From Vibrio sp. S17_S38 (GTDB lineage Bacteria; Pseudomonadota; Gammaproteobacteria; Enterobacterales; Vibrionaceae), in contig NZ_JAAUWW010000012.1 in NCBI RefSeq assembly GCF_014694375.1, positions 1-64,000 of the forward strand: a DNA stretch of 64,000 bases. The letters run 5' to 3'. This document shows, piece by piece, positions 59,945-64,000 of the stretch. Positions within the stretch are counted from its first letter, which is position 1; the number at the start of each line of letters is the position of its first letter. Position numbers and translations under genes: made by a program. Under the pieces are notes generated by a model. The model ran no database searches. It saw only the letters and a program-made list of their open reading frames with translations, and had not been told where the DNA came from.

Positions 59945-61975
59945 TTAACTATTAGCAATGAACTGAGCTCTTAATTTTTCAATATCATCACGTTTATGTG
60001 CTGCTTGTTCAAACTCTAAGTTCTGAGCATGCTGGTACATTTCATTTTCAAGCTTGCTAATTTGCTTCTCTAATTGTTGCGGTGACAAGGCTTTATATTC
60101 AGCGGCTTGTTCCGCCACTTTCGACAATGAAATAACGTTACTGGCTTTTTTGCCTTTACGCGTCCCTACATGACTTAGCTCCATAATATCTTGGATGCTT
60201 TTCTTCAACGCTTGGGGAGTTGCACCAATCGATTCATTGTAATCATGCTGTTTCGCACGGCGGCGCTCCGTTTCATCAATCGCTTTCTTCATTGATTTAG
60301 TAATAGAATCACCATACAAAATCGCCTTACCTTGTAAATTACGGGCAGCGCGGCCAATGGTTTGGATCAAAGATCGCTCTGAGCGTAAAAAGCCTTCTTT
60401 ATCTGCATCCAAAATGGCGACTAAAGATACTTCTGGCATATCTAAGCCTTCTCGCAACAAGTTAATACCGACGAGAACATCAAACTCCCCGAGACGCAGA
60501 TCTCGGATAATCTCCACTCGCTCAACAGTATCAATATCAGAATGAAGATAACGTACTTTGACATCATGTTCGGTCAAGTATTCAGTTAAGTCTTCCGCCA
60601 TACGTTTGGTCAATGTCGTCACTAGAACACGCTCATTTACCGACACACGTTTGTGAATTTCCGATAATAAATCATCCACTTGAGTTGCAACGGGGCGAAC
60701 TTCAATTTCAGGATCGAGTAATCCGGTTGGACGAACTACTTGTTCAGCCACATCACCATCTGACTTATCTAATTCATATTGGCTTGGTGTGGCTGACACA
60801 TAAATGGTTTGCGGCGCTAGTGCTTCAAATTCTTCAAAGCGCAGTGGACGATTATCTAATGCGGAAGGTAGGCGAAAGCCAAATTCGACTAATGTTTCCT
60901 TGCGCGAACGGTCTCCTTTATACATCGCGCCAATTTGTGGCACGGTGACGTGAGATTCATCGATGATCAATAAACCATCTTTTGGCAGGTAATCAAATAA
61001 GGTTGGAGGCGGCTCCCCCTCTTTACGTCCACTTAAATAACGTGAATAGTTTTCAATACCAGAGCAAAAACCAATTTCATTCATCATTTCAATATCAAAC
61101 TGGGTGCGCTGAGTGATGCGCTGATCTTCCACCAACTTATTATTTTCTCGTAAATACTTTTGGCGATCGACTAACTCAATTTTAATCTCTTCTATCGCTT
61201 CTAAAATTTTCTCACGTGGCGTGACATAGTGCGTTTTCGGATAAATAGTCGCACGCGCCATATCTCGTTGTTTAATCGCGCCGGTAAGTGGGTCAAAAAT
61301 ACTAATGCATTCCACTTCTTCATCAAACATTTCAATACGTACTGCATCATTCTCTGAATCTGCTGGAAATACATCCACCACCTCACCACGTACACGAAAG
61401 TTACCACGCTCAAATATCATATCATTGCGAGTATATTGCAATTCAGCTAACCGACGGATGATATCTCTCTGATCGAGCATGTCTCCACGACGAATATGTA
61501 GCATCATTTTTAAGTAAGAATCCGGATCACCCAAGCCATAAATTGCGGATACAGAAGCGACAATGATGGCGTCTTTACGCTCTATTAAAGATTTGGTAGC
61601 CGATAACCTCATTTGTTCAATATGCGCGTTAACAGAAGAATCTTTTTCAATAAAAGTATCAGTAGTTGGCACGTAAGCCTCAGGCTGATAATAATCATAA
61701 TAAGAGACAAAATATTCCACTGCATTGTGTGGGAAGAACGCTTTCATCTCACCATACAATTGAGCGGCTAATGTTTTATTCGGCGCTAATATAATCGTCG
61801 GTCTTTGTGCGTTGGCAATAACATTCGCCAGCGTAAAGGTTTTTCCAGAACCTGTTACACCTAATAAAGTTTGATGAGCTAGGCCTGAATCCAAACCTTC
61901 GGTTAACTGTTCAATTGCAGCAGGTTGATCACCAGCTGGTTGGTAAGCGGATTCTAGTTGATATAATTTACTCAT
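59945..61975 (-). CDS. uvrB: Excinuclease ABC subunit UvrB
   Basis: A 676-aa damage-verifying helicase of nucleotide excision repair. Walker A is GVTGSGKT near residue 39, the beta-hairpin region is [12 protein letters not shown] and the helicase motif VI is QTIGRAARN. The C-terminal UVR motif ([22 protein letters not shown]) that contacts UvrC is complete. No perfect LexA box is visible upstream, though E. coli uvrB is SOS-controlled. Confidence 0.97.
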   Translation of the reverse strand: MSKLYQLESAYQPAGDQPAAIEQLTEGLDSGLAHQTLLGVTGSGKTFTLANVIANAQRPTIILAPNKTLAAQLYGEMKAFFPHNAVEYFVSYYDYYQPEAYVPTTDTFIEKDSSVNAHIEQMRLSATKSLIERKDAIIVASVSAIYGLGDPDSYLKMMLHIRRGDMLDQRDIIRRLAELQYTRNDMIFERGNFRVRGEVVDVFPADSENDAVRIEMFDEEVECISIFDPLTGAIKQRDMARATIYPKTHYVTPREKILEAIEEIKIELVDRQKYLRENNKLVEDQRITQRTQFDIEMMNEIGFCSGIENYSRYLSGRKEGEPPPTLFDYLPKDGLLIIDESHVTVPQIGAMYKGDRSRKETLVEFGFRLPSALDNRPLRFEEFEALAPQTIYVSATPSQYELDKSDGDVAEQVVRPTGLLDPEIEVRPVATQVDDLLSEIHKRVSVNERVLVTTLTKRMAEDLTEYLTEHDVKVRYLHSDIDTVERVEIIRDLRLGEFDVLVGINLLREGLDMPEVSLVAILDADKEGFLRSERSLIQTIGRAARNLQGKAILYGDSITKSMKKAIDETERRRAKQHDYNESIGATPQALKKSIQDIMELSHVGTRKGKKASNVISLSKVAEQAAEYKALSPQQLEKQISKLENEMYQHAQNLEFEQAAHKRDDIEKLRAQFIANS

Positions 61976-62498
61976 AATGATCTCAATATGCTCAATAACC
62001 GTCTAGCAAAAAGTCTGGATGTCTACTTTAGCCAAACATAACTGGCTTGTGAATCATCTATTCTAAAAACACGCAATAATCTACTTAAAATTAGCAGAAA
62101 AACAGTGTACTTAGCTCTAGCGAAATACATTCCATTCTGATAATATTCTCGTCCCTCGCGATTCACCCTCGTTCAATTCTGCAATTTTTCATCCACTGGT
62201 TTTCCCCAAAAAAGAGCATTTAACGCACTTTTATTAACATCTTAATTTTTGAACATTTATTATCAACAGATCCAACCCATTAAAGATAAATTAAATTACC
62301 TATATATAACAGTGGTTTAATTTAAAATCACAAACAAAAATACCTCAATACAGCATTGTTCAATTATTTACCCAGAAATCATTCACACACTTATCCACAA
62401 ATTTAGTGGATAAGTACAGCCAGCCCTTGCCCAGCAATTGATGCCAAAAAGTAAAGCGAAAAAACATAAAATAAATAACTTTTTTAGCTCCTTACAGA
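61976..62498. other. Intergenic region upstream of uvrB and tRNA-Asn
   Basis: About 520 AT-rich bases. It holds a perfect DnaA box inside an inverted repeat at 62390-62414 and a related TTATCAACA near 62262. No ORF or RNA gene is seen. Confidence 0.55.
62390..62414. promoter_or_regulatory. DnaA box within a 9-bp inverted repeat
   Basis: CTTATCCAC-AAATTTA-GTGGATAAG is a perfect 9-bp inverted repeat. The left arm plus one base is the consensus DnaA box TTATCCACA (62391-62399). It may mark DnaA control of uvrB or of the tRNA-Asn region. Confidence 0.6.
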
Positions 62499-62527
62499 TT
62501 GACACCAAAATCTGCTATCTATAGAAT
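62499..62527 (+). promoter_or_regulatory. tRNA-Asn promoter
   Basis: Consensus -35 TTGACA (62499-62504), a 17-bp spacer and -10 TAGAAT (62522-62527), then a CCTCCCC discriminator before the tRNA at 62545. Confidence 0.9.
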
Positions 62528-62544
62528 CCTCCCCGTTAAATAAT

Positions 62545-62620
62545 TCCCTGTTAGCTCAGTTGGTAGAACGGCGGACTGTTAATCCGTATGTCGCAAGTTC
62601 AAGTCTTGCACAGGGAGCCA
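62545..62620 (+). tRNA. tRNA-Asn (GTT)
   Basis: A 76-nt tRNA. The acceptor stem TCCCTGT/ACAGGGA pairs, the anticodon loop is CTGTTAA (GTT) and CCA is encoded. It is near-identical to E. coli tRNA-Asn. Confidence 0.97.
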
Positions 62621-62628
62621 AATCTTAG

Positions 62629-62666
62629 AAAAAGGCCGCATAAATTTGTTTATGCGGCCTTTTTCG
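62629..62666 (+). terminator. Terminator of tRNA-Asn
   Basis: A long stem AAAGGCCGCATAAA/TTTATGCGGCCTTT with a 4-nt loop and T-tract. Confidence 0.9.
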
Positions 62667-62812
62667 TGTTTAAGCTTTATACAATTTTGATAAAATACCT
62701 ATTTTCTCTGCATAAATAACTTTAAAACCCTAAATACCTATTTTCAGTAGGTTGTTATTCGTGTCACAAATGACGATAATATCGGGATCACTTTCAACCT
62801 AATTGAGACGAC

Positions 62813-63391
62813 ATGACCGATTACCTTCTCTTGCTTGTTGGCACCGTCTTGGTCAACAATTTTGTACTCGTCAAATTTCTAGGTATCTGCCCATTTATGG
62901 GAGTATCCAAAAAACTCGAAACCGCTATCGGAATGGGGCTCGCGACAACATTTGTACTAACTCTTGCTTCGGTATGCTCTTATTTAGTTCAGTCCTATAT
63001 TCTCCGTCCATTAGGCATTGAATACTTACAGACGATGAGCTTTATCTTGGTTATCGCCTTTGTAGTGCAGTTTACTGAAATGGTGGTACATAAAACCAGC
63101 CCAACACTTTATCGTTTATTAGGTATTTTCTTACCCTTAATCACTACTAACTGCGCCGTGTTAGGTGTCGCCTTATTAAATATCAATGAAAATCATAATT
63201 TTATCGAATCAATCATTTATGGTTTTGGCGCTGCGGTGGGTTTCTCACTTGTTTTGATATTATTTGCCTCAATGCGTGAACGAATTGCCGCAGCAGATGT
63301 TCCACTTCCATTTAAAGGAGCCTCAATTGCGATGATCACTGCAGGTTTAATGTCACTTGCCTTTATGGGCTTTACAGGCTTGGTGAAGTAA
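62813..63391 (+). CDS. rsxA: Electron transport complex subunit RsxA
   Basis: A 192-aa inner-membrane protein with six helices (NqrE/RnfA type). The conserved motifs [18 protein letters not shown] and [17 protein letters not shown] are intact. It is part of the Rsx/Rnf membrane complex that moves electrons between NADH and ferredoxin-like carriers, and it keeps SoxR reduced in E. coli. It starts the rsx operon. Confidence 0.95.
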   Translation: MTDYLLLLVGTVLVNNFVLVKFLGICPFMGVSKKLETAIGMGLATTFVLTLASVCSYLVQSYILRPLGIEYLQTMSFILVIAFVVQFTEMVVHKTSPTLYRLLGIFLPLITTNCAVLGVALLNINENHNFIESIIYGFGAAVGFSLVLILFASMRERIAAADVPLPFKGASIAMITAGLMSLAFMGFTGLVK

Positions 63392-63394
63392 TTA

Positions 63395-64000
63395 ATGAGT
63401 ACCATTGTTATAGCTATAGCCGCCATTGCTGCTTTGGCCGCTATTTTTGGCGTTATTTTAGGCTTTGCTTCTATTCGTTTTAAAGTAGAAGCCGATCCCA
63501 TTGTCGATCAAATAGATAGTATCTTGCCTCAAACTCAATGCGGGCAATGCGGTTATCCTGGTTGCCGTCCATATGCTGAAGCGATTGCTAATGGCGATGC
63601 AATAACAAAGTGCCCTCCAGGTGGCCAAGCCGGAATTGAAAAACTAGCTAATTTAATGGGTGTGGATGTTCCATCTGAAGCTGGTGAAGTGGAGGAAGCC
63701 GTCAAAACAGTCGCATTTATCCATGAAGATATGTGTATTGGTTGCACTAAATGCATTCAAGCTTGCCCTGTTGATGCCATTGTTGGCGGCACTAAAGCCA
63801 TGCACACTGTCATTAAAAGTGAATGTACTGGCTGTGATCTTTGTGTTGCGCCCTGCCCAACTGATTGTATTGAAATGATCCCAGTGGAAACCACGCCTGA
63901 AACTTGGAAGTGGAATTTAAATAGCATTCCCCTTATTACCGATTTAACACCTAATTCTGGTCAGAAAAATACCCAAGCACCTGATTCTGTTAACGCCAAA
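63395..64000 (+). CDS. rsxB: Electron transport complex subunit RsxB (partial, runs off window)
   Basis: 202 codons are visible without a stop, close to full length. An N-terminal membrane helix is followed by the 4Fe-4S ligand motif [11 protein letters not shown] and two ferredoxin-type clusters ([12 protein letters not shown] and [12 protein letters not shown]). RsxB is the soluble-facing ferredoxin subunit of the complex. It begins 3 bp after rsxA. The C-terminus is beyond position 64000. Confidence 0.95.
   Translation, partial: MSTIVIAIAAIAALAAIFGVILGFASIRFKVEADPIVDQIDSILPQTQCGQCGYPGCRPYAEAIANGDAITKCPPGGQAGIEKLANLMGVDVPSEAGEVEEAVKTVAFIHEDMCIGCTKCIQACPVDAIVGGTKAMHTVIKSECTGCDLCVAPCPTDCIEMIPVETTPETWKWNLNSIPLITDLTPNSGQKNTQAPDSVNAK

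Noticed and set aside
61976..62330. LexA (SOS) box upstream of uvrB
   Set aside because: No CTGT-N8-ACAG is present. One half-site (TATATATAACAG near 62302-62313) has a wrong left arm.
62255..62414. Replication origin
   Set aside because: Only one perfect DnaA box and one near-match are present, with no AT-rich unwinding repeats or origin-linked genes.

Overview
The window looks like a chromosomal segment of a Vibrionaceae bacterium, most likely Vibrio or a close relative; the species cannot be fixed. It is AT-rich. The ffs, atl, ybaY, tesB neighbourhood known from enterics and vibrios is present. So are a ChiA-2-type chitinase, oppABCDF, a moa cluster next to ybhK, uvrB and the start of rsxAB.

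Positions 1-4719 are one end of a Tn7-like transposon, and the rest of it lies to the left of the window. It carries a compact tnsA-tnsB-tnsC operon, an Xre-type regulator with a twin palindromic operator, and a divergent small winged-helix protein. What looks like an IS21-family terminus lies at the extreme left. The transposon terminus (TGTCGCTG... on the minus strand, with three 17-bp TnsB-type repeats about 21 bp apart) sits a few bases beyond the 3' end of ffs, the 4.5S/SRP RNA gene. ffs is one of the known attachment sites of type I-F3 CRISPR-associated transposons. This is the most interesting part of the window. The decisive genes (tniQ, cas8/5, cas7, cas6, CRISPR array) are not in view, so RNA-guided targeting is an inference.

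4725-14887 is core genome: ffs, a membrane diguanylate cyclase with two solute-binding domains, atl, ybaY, tesB, an Lrp-type regulator divergent from a PLP-dependent cysteine-synthase-fold enzyme, and an RND efflux pair. 15114-15679 holds three near-identical tRNA-Tyr genes with a promoter and a terminator. 16096-23941 holds a purine permease plus 8-oxoguanine-type deaminase pair, an atypical Nramp-family transporter broken by one in-frame stop codon, dcuB, a glutathionyl-hydroquinone reductase and a small Cys-rich protein.

24004-46408 is a sugar island. It has a beta-glucoside PTS operon (IIB, IIC, 6-phospho-beta-glucosidase, IIA, LacI repressor, second 6-phospho-beta-glucosidase), a divergent second IIC sharing a perfect 18-bp operator, and a ROK sugar kinase. 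An MviM-like oxidoreductase, ybiT and a MAPEG protein follow. Then come a MalM-like lipoprotein, a LamB-type porin and a complete CUT1 ABC importer flanked by two LacI regulators. Together these give two possible uptake routes, phosphorylating PTS and ABC plus kinase, that could converge on phospho-glucosidases.

46574-56164 holds oppABCDF and a divergent secreted chitinase. 56204-61975 holds moaA-moaC-moaD-moaE (no moaB between A and C), ybhK and uvrB. The window closes with tRNA-Asn, rsxA and a truncated rsxB.
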